From Jejuia rubra (GTDB lineage: Bacteria; Bacteroidota; Bacteroidia; Flavobacteriales; Flavobacteriaceae): a stretch of 64,000 nt of DNA. Below, in pieces: positions 49,639-59,338 of the stretch. The DNA lies in NCBI RefSeq assembly GCF_042684665.1, contig NZ_JBHULY010000005.1, positions 186,001 to 250,000 of the forward strand, read 5' to 3'. The notes below the pieces were generated by a model. That model had not been told where the DNA came from. It worked only from the letters and a program-made list of their open reading frames with translations, and made no database searches. Every line of letters starts with the position of its first letter. Position 1 is the stretch's first letter. Made by a program: the position numbers and the translations under genes.

Positions 49639-52380
49639 TTATTTTATATCAAAAACTGTATTGATAACCTTTTGCTGTCGAGCCTTATCCCTTGTGCTAG
49701 AACCTGGTGCAGGTACAGAATTAAACGGTCTGGAATTTACTTCTAATTTCACTAAATTCATACGTTGCAACAAGTAACTCCAGGCACCCATATTTTCAGG
49801 TTCTTCCTGGGCCCAAACATAACGTTTTACATTTGGGTATCTGTCAATAACCTTTTGAATGTTTTCAAGATGTAAAGGGAACAGTTGCTCAATCCTCACC
49901 AAAGCAATGTTGGAAGTATCCAGCTCCTCGCGTTTCGCCAATAAATCATAATAAAATTTACCCGTACAAAACACTAATTTTTCAACCCTTTTTGGGTCAA
50001 TAGTATCATCGATCACTTCTTGAAACGTACCATTCGCCAATTCACCAATAGAAGATACTGCTTTTGGGTGTCGTAATAAACTTTTAGGTGTGAAAACGAT
50101 TAGAGGTTTCCTGAAACCGCGTTTCATTTGTCGCCTTAATAAATGAAACATGTTAGCAGGTGTGGTGCAATCTGCAACAATCATATTGTCGTTGCCACAC
50201 AACTGTAAATAGCGTTCCATCCTTGCGGATGAGTGCTCCGAACCTTGGCCTTCATAGCCATGTGGTAGTAAAACTACAATACCGTTTTGGGCTTTCCACT
50301 TGTCCTCGGCGGCGGATAAATATTGGTCAAAAATGATTTGTGCACCGTTACTAAAATCACCAAACTGAGCTTCCCAAATCGTCAAGGTATTTGGATTGGC
50401 CATAGCATAACCATAATCAAAACCTAGCACGCCATATTCCGACAAAAATGAATTATAGATGTCCATATGGCCTTTGTTGTTTGGGTTGGTATTCAAGAGA
50501 TTGACCCGTTCCTCAGAAATCACATCACGCAAAATGGCATGACGATGGCTAAAGGTCCCTCGCTCAACATCCTGACCTGATATACGCACGTTATAACCTT
50601 CCTCCAACAGGCTGCCATATGCTAGAGTTTCTGCCATCCCCCAATCCAAAGTGTCGGTTTCAAATACCATTTTGGCGCGCCCTTCTAAAATACGTTCTGC
50701 TTTGCGCAAAAATTTAACACCCTCAGGAACTGTTGAAACTAATTTTGAAATATATTTTAACTCATCTTCCCCATAGGATGTATCCTCACTTTCCAACATG
50801 GCTTCAATGCCTTTTCGTTCAAAACCATTCCAGCGTTCCTGCATAAACTCCCTTACTTTGGAAGACTCAGCTTCTTTGGCCTTTTCGTATTCACTTTCCA
50901 AAGTGTTTTTGAATTCTGCAACGATGGCCTCGGAGTAAGTTTTATCTATCGTATTTTCAGCGATGAGCTTATCCGAATATATCTTGAACGGGTTGGGGTG
51001 CTTGGAAATATTTTTATATAAATTGGGTTGTGTAAAACGAGGTTCGTCACCTTCATTATGCCCATATTTTCTGTAGCCCAATAAATCAATATATACGTCT
51101 TTTTTATACCGCATTCTGTAGTCTAGAGCCATTTCCACCGCATGTACAACCGCTTCTGCATCATCTGAATTAACGTGCATGACGGGAGATAATGTTACTT
51201 TTGCAACATCTGTGCAGTAGGTGCTAGAACGGGCGTCAAGATAATTAGTAGTAAACCCTATTTGGTTGTTTACAACAATATGCACAGTACCACCAGTTTT
51301 ATAGCCATTTAATTGACTCATTTGAGCTACTTCATAAACGATACCCTGCCCGGCAATGGCAGCATCACCATGCACAAGGATTGGTAGAATTTTAGAATCA
51401 TCTCCACCATAATCGGCATCGATTTTGGCACGCGTAATTCCCTCGGCCACTGGTCCAACTGTTTCTAAGTGCGAAGGATTCGGCACTAAATTCATTTTTA
51501 TGGACTTACCGTTTTGATAGGTTTTATCCAATGTTAATCCTAAATGGTACTTAACATCACCATCAATATTTTCATCCTCAAAATCTTTGCCTTCAAACTC
51601 ACTAAACAGTTCGCGCATTGGCTTTCTAAAAATATTGACCAATGTGGACAATCTTCCGCGGTGCGCCATCCCCAGTACACATTCCTTTACGCCATATTTT
51701 TCAACGGCCATATACAATGTATTACTGATAGCCGGAATTAACGACTCACCACCTTCCAACGAAAATCGTTTTTGGCCTACGTATTTGGTTTGCAAAAAGT
51801 TTTCAAAATTTACCGCTTGGTTCAATTTTGAAAGGATGTATTTTTTGGTTTCGGCGGAATAGTTTGGATGATTGTCGTTGACGTTTAGCTTGTCCTGCCA
51901 CCATTTTATCACCTCTGGATTCCTAAGGTACATGTACTCCACACCAATGGAATCACAGTATATACTGTCAAGATGCGCAATGATTATCCTAAGCGTTTGG
52001 GCACCAATCCCTAAAACTTCACCTGCATTGAAAACCGTATCTAAATCGTTTTCGGAGAGGCCGAAATTTTCGATGTCCAAGGTAGGTGAATAGGTTCTTC
52101 GATCCCTAACTGGATTGGTTTTTGTAAACAGATGTCCCCGCCCTCTGTAGCCGTCAATTAAACGGGCTACCTGGAATTCTTTTTGAATGTGCTCGGGGAT
52201 TTGTGTTGTAACGCCTTCTACAATCTCACCGTCAAGGCCATAGTTTTCAGAGCCAAAATCATAACCTTGAAAAAAGGCTCTCCAACTGGGTTCAACACTA
52301 TCGGGATTTTGCAAATATTGCTCATATAAATCCGCAAAATATGCGGTATGTGCAGCGTTTAAAAAGGAAAATTTATCCAT
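49639..52380 (-). CDS. odhA: 2-oxoglutarate dehydrogenase E1 component
   Basis: A 913-aa thiamine-diphosphate enzyme that decarboxylates 2-oxoglutarate. The N-terminal segment (FLNAAHTAYFADLYEQYLQNPDSVEPSWRAFFQGYDF) anchors E2. Catalytic blocks include EGGESLIPAI, GMAHRGRLSTLVNI, LVHGDAAIAGQGIVYEVAQMS, the TPP-binding HIVVNNQIGFTT, and VLLPHGYEGQGSEHSSARMERYLQL. The length and order are standard. First gene of odhA-odhB. Confidence 0.97.
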   Translation of the reverse strand: MDKFSFLNAAHTAYFADLYEQYLQNPDSVEPSWRAFFQGYDFGSENYGLDGEIVEGVTTQIPEHIQKEFQVARLIDGYRGRGHLFTKTNPVRDRRTYSPTLDIENFGLSENDLDTVFNAGEVLGIGAQTLRIIIAHLDSIYCDSIGVEYMYLRNPEVIKWWQDKLNVNDNHPNYSAETKKYILSKLNQAVNFENFLQTKYVGQKRFSLEGGESLIPAISNTLYMAVEKYGVKECVLGMAHRGRLSTLVNIFRKPMRELFSEFEGKDFEDENIDGDVKYHLGLTLDKTYQNGKSIKMNLVPNPSHLETVGPVAEGITRAKIDADYGGDDSKILPILVHGDAAIAGQGIVYEVAQMSQLNGYKTGGTVHIVVNNQIGFTTNYLDARSSTYCTDVAKVTLSPVMHVNSDDAEAVVHAVEMALDYRMRYKKDVYIDLLGYRKYGHNEGDEPRFTQPNLYKNISKHPNPFKIYSDKLIAENTIDKTYSEAIVAEFKNTLESEYEKAKEAESSKVREFMQERWNGFERKGIEAMLESEDTSYGEDELKYISKLVSTVPEGVKFLRKAERILEGRAKMVFETDTLDWGMAETLAYGSLLEEGYNVRISGQDVERGTFSHRHAILRDVISEERVNLLNTNPNNKGHMDIYNSFLSEYGVLGFDYGYAMANPNTLTIWEAQFGDFSNGAQIIFDQYLSAAEDKWKAQNGIVVLLPHGYEGQGSEHSSARMERYLQLCGNDNMIVADCTTPANMFHLLRRQMKRGFRKPLIVFTPKSLLRHPKAVSSIGELANGTFQEVIDDTIDPKRVEKLVFCTGKFYYDLLAKREELDTSNIALVRIEQLFPLHLENIQKVIDRYPNVKRYVWAQEEPENMGAWSYLLQRMNLVKLEVNSRPFNSVPAPGSSTRDKARQQKVINTVFDIK

Positions 52381-52559
52381 TATTTTTTGATGCTATCGCT
52401 TCGAGAAAAAATATTCTTCAAAAATACAACTTTTGATAATATATGATACGCCTTTAGAGATATTTGTAATAGGCGCCTGCGCTTTTAATCAATAACATTA
52501 TGAATCCCTTAAAATTTTGAGAATTTCGAGTTTTGTTACGCTTAATTTTGAAATATAAA

Positions 52560-52591
52560 AAAAGCACTTTCAATATTTTGAGAGTGCTTTT
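52560..52591 (-). terminator. Terminator after the SGNH lipoprotein gene
   Basis: AAAAGCACTTTC (52560-52571) pairs with GAGAGTGCTTTT (52580-52591; one G-T). On the minus strand a T run follows, 21 nt after the stop at 52612. Confidence 0.85.
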
Positions 52592-52611
52592 CTATTTTAA
52601 GAATTTTGAAT

Positions 52612-54294
52612 CTATTGCAGAGTTGGTGAGTAATTTGTCGGAAAACTACTGGCTTTGGCCACATTGCCCGAAGCCATAAAATTAGAACCAAATTTTTCAT
52701 CAATAGCTTCCAAGAATTTATTGGCCATAAACGCATAGCCCCTTCCAGTTAAATGGATGCCGTCCAAACCTACGGCACCACCGGTAACCAAATCGGCAGT
52801 AAGATTAAACCCATCAAAGTTTATGCCCGTTGTTGCAGCCTCTTTAAGCGTTGCATTTAGGTCCACTAAGGCAACATTTTCATTAGAATCGGCTACACCC
52901 GCAATAGTTGCGTTGTAACTATCCGTTGCCGTTTTGATGTTCATTTGTTCCTGAGGCGTTATTACCCATTTGTCTTCCAAAGGTAAAGTTATGCCTTCAA
53001 CTGCAAATTGAGCAGCTAAAGCTTCTGATAAGTTTTGACTTTCAAGAAATGCCATAAAAGGCGCATTAACCCCTCCTATAACTGTTGAACTTGTTAAAAC
53101 CAATAAATCTTCTGCAGTAGCTGGTCTCGATTGTCCATAAATCAACCCTAAAAAGCCTGCCACTTGGGGAGCAGCTATGGCTGGGAGTCCAAATTGATCT
53201 AAAAATTGAGGAAATAGAGGGCTACCCAATAAAGTCTGAGTAATTAAAGCGGAAATATTATTTAAGTCTTCATCTACTATCACCACAGGATTTGGAACGT
53301 CTGTAGCAAAAACTACGCTTCTGACATTAGCATCATCGATAGCACCTTGAGACTCTAGAAATGCATAAACACCATTTAAGTTACCATATAGTGCGTTCAA
53401 GGTTGGTATTTGAGCTGCAAGAGCAGGTCCAGTATCTTCATCATTTGGATCCAAAGGATTGTGTGGCACAGTAGTAAAATGTGGTAAATCTGTGATGTCC
53501 GGTACGTTGGTTACCACGCCTTTGGCACCTCCTGCCGTTAAAGTAGATACCATGGCGTTAAAGGTTTGTGCAAATACACTGGGATCTGTAATATCAGTAA
53601 TACCGTAAGACGCGGGATTCAAATTTCCTGTTTGGTCAACGCCATCACCTCCAGCTATAGCATAGCCTAAAACATCATCACCGCCTACTTCCGACAGCGT
53701 AAAGAAGGTTGGGTTTTGTGCCATGGCATCTCCTAAAACGGTAGCGCCTGGAGAAGAAGCAATCCTTGTATAAAAGGGATTAAATACAGCATAACCTGGT
53801 GTTACCAAATGAAAACTTTTAGCACCGGGTATTCCAAAATTATTGAAATCACTACCTATGTTAGTGGTTGCTTCGGTAGTTATTGGTGGCACTGGGGCAC
53901 TTAGGCTTGCCAAAAATTGATCCACTGCCTGAGGCCCTGGGATATTGGGATTAAAAATAAAACGATACCCTCGTACTACATTGCCTCCTGCTAAAATCCC
54001 ACCGGTGTTGTCGTTCATTAATGGCTGTTTGAATTCTCCGCCCCCAATTTTAGCAAATTGCTTTGACAAGGTATTTGGGAAGGAGTTCTCTTGAGCGGCA
54101 ATAAACAGGCCGTTATCTGTAAACCCAGCCGTAAAAGATGCACCAACGGCAACATAGTTAGAAAAATCAGCTGAGCCAGCGGTCAACTCTGGGAGCATTT
54201 CCTCTTCAGGTATAATATCTTGAACTTCCTCACAGGACAAAAACCCTAAAAGAAGTGTAAAAAACCATATACATTTAAAATTTGAAGTCATCAT
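52612..54294 (-). CDS. SGNH/GDSL-like lipoprotein, partner of a TonB-dependent receptor
   Basis: A 560-aa lipoprotein (lipobox LLLGFLSC, Cys21). SGNH-hydrolase features: block I YVAVGASFTAGFTDN (Ser53 in place of GDS), a Gly/Asn region, and the C-terminal DxxH in GLDGIHLTGRGYAFMANKF (near 530). A long insertion between the blocks distinguishes it from short GDSL esterases. The gene begins 1 nt after the receptor gene's stop, so the two work together, likely as a surface esterase/binder and its importer. The substrate (lipid, ester or glycan) is unknown. Confidence 0.83.
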   Translation of the reverse strand: MMTSNFKCIWFFTLLLGFLSCEEVQDIIPEEEMLPELTAGSADFSNYVAVGASFTAGFTDNGLFIAAQENSFPNTLSKQFAKIGGGEFKQPLMNDNTGGILAGGNVVRGYRFIFNPNIPGPQAVDQFLASLSAPVPPITTEATTNIGSDFNNFGIPGAKSFHLVTPGYAVFNPFYTRIASSPGATVLGDAMAQNPTFFTLSEVGGDDVLGYAIAGGDGVDQTGNLNPASYGITDITDPSVFAQTFNAMVSTLTAGGAKGVVTNVPDITDLPHFTTVPHNPLDPNDEDTGPALAAQIPTLNALYGNLNGVYAFLESQGAIDDANVRSVVFATDVPNPVVIVDEDLNNISALITQTLLGSPLFPQFLDQFGLPAIAAPQVAGFLGLIYGQSRPATAEDLLVLTSSTVIGGVNAPFMAFLESQNLSEALAAQFAVEGITLPLEDKWVITPQEQMNIKTATDSYNATIAGVADSNENVALVDLNATLKEAATTGINFDGFNLTADLVTGGAVGLDGIHLTGRGYAFMANKFLEAIDEKFGSNFMASGNVAKASSFPTNYSPTLQ

Positions 54295-54295
54295 C

Positions 54296-57139
54296 TTATA
54301 AGTTGTTAATTATCCATGAAACATAATATTGGGAACCGATACGTCCAGTTCCCGCAGCTGTGAAATATTCATCCCCCATAAGGTTTGTTGCGCCTGCCTT
54401 AAACTGAGATTTAATTTTTGGAACCCTAAAATTAATTTGGGCATCCAGTACATGGTATGCTGGGACATCAGCCGTTAGGAATGTGGCTTCCCAGACGTAA
54501 TTATCGCTCCATCTCCACGCCACATTAAAGCCAAAGTTTTTGAAAAGATCCGTATTTCCAAAAGTAGCTTTAAACTTGTGCTCAGGGGTATTGAAGTTAG
54601 TCTGGAAATCAGGATTTGTGGCACGGTCAAAGTCTAAACGAGCATAGGTATAGTTTGCACCTAAATCATAATCCCCAAATACTTTTGTAGTTACTCCAAT
54701 GGAGGCACCCCAAGAACTAACATCAGCTGTTGTATTCGTATTAGCACGGTATGCTTGAAAATCTTCATTGGCTAAGGCAATAACCGAAAGAGGGGTGGGT
54801 GTACCGTTTACCGGAAACGTTTCCGATAATTGTACGTCACCATAAAAAGGACTGATAACATCTACAGATGTAATAAAATCTTTGTACCTATTGTGATACG
54901 CACTCAAATCGATTATAACTTTATCAACCTTACCTCTATAACCCACCTCGAAAGAAGTAACCTGCTCAGGCTTTACCAATTCTGGATTTGCAATTTGTAA
55001 ATCGGCTGGGTTTTGCGATTGGCTAAATGCCGTAACTGAACTTCGGGTAAACGAATTATTATAAGCTCCAGTAGCATCATATGTAAAACTATTTGTGCCT
55101 AAAATGGCTTGGCCGGTAGGTGAAATGTCCGCTCCGCTTCTCGTCCTAATATCCCTTTGCGGATTGTCTTTTGCACCCCCCAACAAGATGATTGGACCTA
55201 CATCAAATCCAATATAAAGGGATTGGGTGTCTGGATTTCTAAAACCCGTCTGGAACGATGCCCTTATGTTATGGTTTTCGTCATCACCTATATTGTACCC
55301 GAAAGATACTCTCGGAGAGAAAAAAGGATCAAAAAGTTCAGATTTATCATAACGGATGGATGCCGTAACTTTTAAACGTTCGTCCTTCAAAAATTTCTTT
55401 TGAAGCTGTGCGTAAACTCCAACTTCAGAATAGGGAATGGAACTTAATTTATCGGTATAAATAGACCCGAACGAATTCAATTCATAATTACGATAGGACC
55501 CACCAACTTGAATTTCGCCCCAATCGATTAAATGGCTAAAATTATAATTGGCGTCGATGTGGTTCAATTTAGATTGATCTCTAAGTTGACTACCTGTTAG
55601 TACGTCCGGGTCGGCCGTAACTGTATTAAAGGCCTGCTGGAATTCAGGAGAGCCAGGTTCAAAACGGCCGGTATCAGCAACTGTTCGTGCCTGGGCGTGC
55701 GCCTCATCTGCTGTTAAACCAGCTAAGGTACCTTGTATAAACGCCCCAGTATATTCCCCAAACCATTGCTCATCAGATTTCCATTTTCTATTGATATTCA
55801 AACCAGTAAATACCATGTCGTATGAGTTTCCGGCATTTTCTCGGGTTATGTAGCCCCTCACAAAAAAATTGTCGTTTTTTACTTCTATTTTATGTTGCTG
55901 TAAAAAGAAATCTTTTATTTGATACCTGTTTGACCCTTGGTAGATGGTAGCGCCAGAACCTATTTTACCGACATATTGTATTTCAAAATCATTGCCCCAT
56001 GGTCGATAGTAAAGACCCCAGTCTGCTTTAATGCTTTTAGCATCATAATCTGTTAACGCCGATTCTGCATATCCTGTTCTGCTCACATTTACAGAAGGAA
56101 CTAAGTTGGCAAGTGCAGGATTAGGCAATTCTCCTAAACCGGCCAGGATCTGGGCTACGTTTGCAATATTACTTGAGGCCAAATCACCATAAATATTTAC
56201 GCCATCGTAATCAATATCATTCTCCCTTGTACTATTTGGGTTTACTATGGAGCTAGTTCTATCCTTTCCTCTTGTATCGTTTGCAACCCAATCCGTTCCT
56301 TGCAGATAACTAAAGTTAATTTTGGCGGCGAATTTATCATTGAATTTGTGGGCAGCACGTATACCATAGTCAATATATTGATTATCTCCAGCGGCTTCCT
56401 GCGAAGTCATCCCATACTTATAATATCCACTGATTCCTGCATGGTCAAAAGGATTTTTACTGCGCATAAACAGAATACCGTTAAAAGCGTTCGCGCCGTA
56501 AAGCGCTGAAGCGGCTCCAGGTAATAATTCGACACTTTGCACATCCGTTTCAATCATTCCGAGTAAGTTCCCGAGGGGAAAGTTCAGTAATGGAGCCGCG
56601 TTGTCCATACCATCCACAAGTTGCATAAAACGCGTGTTGGCAAATGTGGCAAAACCTCTGGTATTGATGGATTTGAACGTTAAACTGTTTGTGTTGATAT
56701 CTACACCTTTAAGATTTTCAAGGCCATCATAGAATTCGGCTGCCGCAGTATTTTTGATTTCTTTTAAACCGAAACGCTCAATGGTTACCGGCGATTCGAA
56801 AATTCGCTCAGGTGTCCGCGAGGCGGAAATTACTACCTCGTCAAGTGAAGTCCCTTCGGTTAATACGAGGTCGAATTTTTGGCCATCAGAGGTTACTTCT
56901 TGTGTTGCGGATTCAAAACCGACACTACTTGCCTGAATAGTAAATGGTGGATTTTGATTCGAAGTTAAAGTAAAGCCACCGTCAAAGTCGGTTACAGTTC
57001 CTGAGGAGGTGCCAACTATTATTATATTGGCACCTGGGATAGGCTGACCGCTATCGTCGGTTACAGTTCCTGAGATTGTTGTTTGGGCATAAACTGAACC
57101 GCAAAGTAACAACAAAATACACTTGAGTATTGTTTTCAT
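54296..57139 (-). CDS. TonB-dependent outer-membrane receptor
   Basis: A 947-aa TonB-dependent receptor with a signal peptide (to VYAQ), a carboxypeptidase-regulatory-like domain (about 22-105, TISGTVTDDSGQPIPGANIIIVG), a plug (about 110-235, RTPERIFESPVTIERFG, VELLPGAASALYGANAFNGILFMRSKNPFD) and a barrel to the C-terminus. Unlike SusC proteins it has no SusD partner; an SGNH lipoprotein follows instead. It imports an unknown ligand. Confidence 0.93.
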   Translation of the reverse strand: MKTILKCILLLLCGSVYAQTTISGTVTDDSGQPIPGANIIIVGTSSGTVTDFDGGFTLTSNQNPPFTIQASSVGFESATQEVTSDGQKFDLVLTEGTSLDEVVISASRTPERIFESPVTIERFGLKEIKNTAAAEFYDGLENLKGVDINTNSLTFKSINTRGFATFANTRFMQLVDGMDNAAPLLNFPLGNLLGMIETDVQSVELLPGAASALYGANAFNGILFMRSKNPFDHAGISGYYKYGMTSQEAAGDNQYIDYGIRAAHKFNDKFAAKINFSYLQGTDWVANDTRGKDRTSSIVNPNSTRENDIDYDGVNIYGDLASSNIANVAQILAGLGELPNPALANLVPSVNVSRTGYAESALTDYDAKSIKADWGLYYRPWGNDFEIQYVGKIGSGATIYQGSNRYQIKDFFLQQHKIEVKNDNFFVRGYITRENAGNSYDMVFTGLNINRKWKSDEQWFGEYTGAFIQGTLAGLTADEAHAQARTVADTGRFEPGSPEFQQAFNTVTADPDVLTGSQLRDQSKLNHIDANYNFSHLIDWGEIQVGGSYRNYELNSFGSIYTDKLSSIPYSEVGVYAQLQKKFLKDERLKVTASIRYDKSELFDPFFSPRVSFGYNIGDDENHNIRASFQTGFRNPDTQSLYIGFDVGPIILLGGAKDNPQRDIRTRSGADISPTGQAILGTNSFTYDATGAYNNSFTRSSVTAFSQSQNPADLQIANPELVKPEQVTSFEVGYRGKVDKVIIDLSAYHNRYKDFITSVDVISPFYGDVQLSETFPVNGTPTPLSVIALANEDFQAYRANTNTTADVSSWGASIGVTTKVFGDYDLGANYTYARLDFDRATNPDFQTNFNTPEHKFKATFGNTDLFKNFGFNVAWRWSDNYVWEATFLTADVPAYHVLDAQINFRVPKIKSQFKAGATNLMGDEYFTAAGTGRIGSQYYVSWIINNL

Positions 57140-57298
57140 CTATGCTATTAATTAGTGTTATTAAAGGGCTAAAAAATTTGACTGGTGCGCCAAAAATATA
57201 AAAAAATTATGCACGCATAGTATATTTTATCAAAAAAGTAACTAAAAAACTACGTATTTGGTAAAAATTGAAAGCGAAAATTGTTAAAACAATAAAAT

Positions 57299-57329
57299 AA
57301 GAGGTTAAAAACGTTATGTCCAACCTCTT
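57299..57329 (-). terminator. Terminator after glmS
   Basis: AAGAGGTT (57299-57306) pairs with AACCTCTT (57322-57329). On the minus strand it lies just after the glmS stop (57337) and is followed by ATTTTATTG. Confidence 0.7.
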
Positions 57330-57336
57330 GATTGGT

Positions 57337-59184
57337 TTACTCTACTGTGACGGATTTTGCTAGATTTCGTGGTTGATCCACATTTTTGTCGAGAAGTACA
57401 GCTATATGGTACGAAAGTAATTGTAAGGGGATAGTGGTTAATAACGGGGACAATGATTCTAACGTATCAGGCACTTCAATAACATGATCGGCAAGTTCTC
57501 TAACGATACTGTCACCTTCAGTAACAACTCCAATTATTTTTCCTTTTCGAGATTTAATCTCTTGGATATTACTCACAACCTTATCATAGTGCTCTGCTTT
57601 GGTAGCTATAACTACTATAGGCATGTTTTCGTCAATCAAAGCAATAGGACCATGTTTCATTTCAGCAGCTGGATAACCCTCCGCGTGGATATAGGATATT
57701 TCCTTTAATTTGAGGGCACCTTCTAAAGCTACTGGAAAATTATATCCTCGTCCTAAATACAAAAAGTTTGTGGCGTCCTTGTATATATCCGATATGATTT
57801 TAATGTGGGCATCAGACTCCAGAGCCTTTTCTACTTTATTAGGAATCATTTCCAATTCCAATAAATGACGACGGAAATCAGAACTCGAAATCGTTCCTTT
57901 TGCTCGAGCCAATCGTAACGCAATAAGCGTTAAAACAGTAATTTGTGTAGTAAATGCTTTTGTGGAAGCTACACCAATTTCGGGTCCTGCATGAGTGTAG
58001 GCCCCCGCATCCGTTTCTCTTGCAATTGACGAACCTACAACGTTACACACGCCAAAAACAAAGGCTCCTTTTGATTTTGCCAATTTAATTGCCGCAAGTG
58101 TATCGGCAGTTTCCCCTGATTGGGAAATGGCAATCAACACATCATTTTCGGTAATTACAGGATTTCTATACCTGAACTCAGAAGCATATTCCACTTCTAC
58201 GGGAATTCTAGCTAAATCCTCAAAGATGTACTCGGCTACCAAACCTGCATGCCATGATGTGCCACAAGCCACAATAATTATGCGGTCTGCATTGAGAAAT
58301 CTTTTCATATTATCCTCAATACCTCCCATTTTAATAATTGCTTCATCTCTCAGCAAGCGCCCCCTATAAGTGTCTGTTATGGCTTTGGGTTGTTCATGGA
58401 TTTCCTTTAACATAAAGTGGTCGTAACCTCCTTTTTCAATTTGCTCTAAATTCAACTGGAGTTCCTGGATATAGGGATCAACTAAAGAATCGTCTTTAAT
58501 TTTTCTCACTTTGATACCTTTATGGAATCTAATAATTGCCATTTCTTCATCTTCCAAATAGATTGCATTTTTAGTATATTCTATAAATGGTGAAGCATCA
58601 CTGGCAATGAAAAATTCGTCCTCACCGATACCTACGGCAAGAGGACTTCCCAAACGGGCTACTACTACTTCTTCAGGCTTGTTTTTGTCAAATACTGCAA
58701 TGGCATAAGCTCCTACTACTTGGTTTAGAGCTATTTGCACAGCCTTTCCTAATTTAATGTTTTCTTGGTTTTTTATTTCCTCTATTAAATTGACCAGAAC
58801 TTCAGTATCTGTATCAGATTTGAAAGTGTACCCCCTCGCAATCAATTCCTTTTTTAGGGATTCGTAGTTTTCAATAATACCGTTATGAATGAGAACCAGA
58901 TCTCCAGAATTGGAAACATGAGGGTGTGAGTTGACATCGTTAGGCACACCGTGTGTTGCCCAACGCGTATGCCCTATTCCTAGATTACCACTTTTGCTAA
59001 TTTCGCTGGTTACTCTTTCTTCTAAGTCCGAAACTTTTCCTTTGGTCTTCGATACTTTTAAGTCCGAACCATCAAAAAGCGCAATTCCGGCACTGTCATA
59101 TCCTCTATATTCTAATCTTTTAAGTCCTTCTATTACAATGGGGTAGGCATCTCTATGTCCAATGTATCCAACGATTCCGCACAT
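57337..59184 (-). CDS. glmS: Glutamine-fructose-6-phosphate aminotransferase (isomerising)
   Basis: A 615-aa enzyme that makes glucosamine 6-phosphate for peptidoglycan and LPS. The N-terminal glutaminase domain begins with the nucleophile Cys2 (MCGIVGYIGHRDA) and has IGHTRWATHG and SDTDTEVLVNL. Two SIS domains follow (VACGTSWHAGLVAEYIFE; SQSGETADTLAAI; LGRGYNFPVALEGALKLKEISYIHAEGY). The C-terminus DQPRNLAKSVTVE is canonical. No glmS ribozyme-like leader was seen. Confidence 0.97.
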   Translation of the reverse strand: MCGIVGYIGHRDAYPIVIEGLKRLEYRGYDSAGIALFDGSDLKVSKTKGKVSDLEERVTSEISKSGNLGIGHTRWATHGVPNDVNSHPHVSNSGDLVLIHNGIIENYESLKKELIARGYTFKSDTDTEVLVNLIEEIKNQENIKLGKAVQIALNQVVGAYAIAVFDKNKPEEVVVARLGSPLAVGIGEDEFFIASDASPFIEYTKNAIYLEDEEMAIIRFHKGIKVRKIKDDSLVDPYIQELQLNLEQIEKGGYDHFMLKEIHEQPKAITDTYRGRLLRDEAIIKMGGIEDNMKRFLNADRIIIVACGTSWHAGLVAEYIFEDLARIPVEVEYASEFRYRNPVITENDVLIAISQSGETADTLAAIKLAKSKGAFVFGVCNVVGSSIARETDAGAYTHAGPEIGVASTKAFTTQITVLTLIALRLARAKGTISSSDFRRHLLELEMIPNKVEKALESDAHIKIISDIYKDATNFLYLGRGYNFPVALEGALKLKEISYIHAEGYPAAEMKHGPIALIDENMPIVVIATKAEHYDKVVSNIQEIKSRKGKIIGVVTEGDSIVRELADHVIEVPDTLESLSPLLTTIPLQLLSYHIAVLLDKNVDQPRNLAKSVTVE

Positions 59185-59338
59185 AATATTATTCGATTTC
59201 TGGGGTTATCATATTTAAAGCGCAAAGATTAAAAATAATTGCGAATGCATTTATAATTATTATACGAATGCTCAAATATATACGATAAAATTCATTTAAG
59301 TTTTATTTTCAGGCAATTACATTCCAAAAAACACAGTA

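Noticed and set aside
59185..59338. glmS ribozyme or riboswitch leader
   Set aside because: No recognisable catalytic core or paired leader was seen, and the ribozyme is not expected in Bacteroidota.
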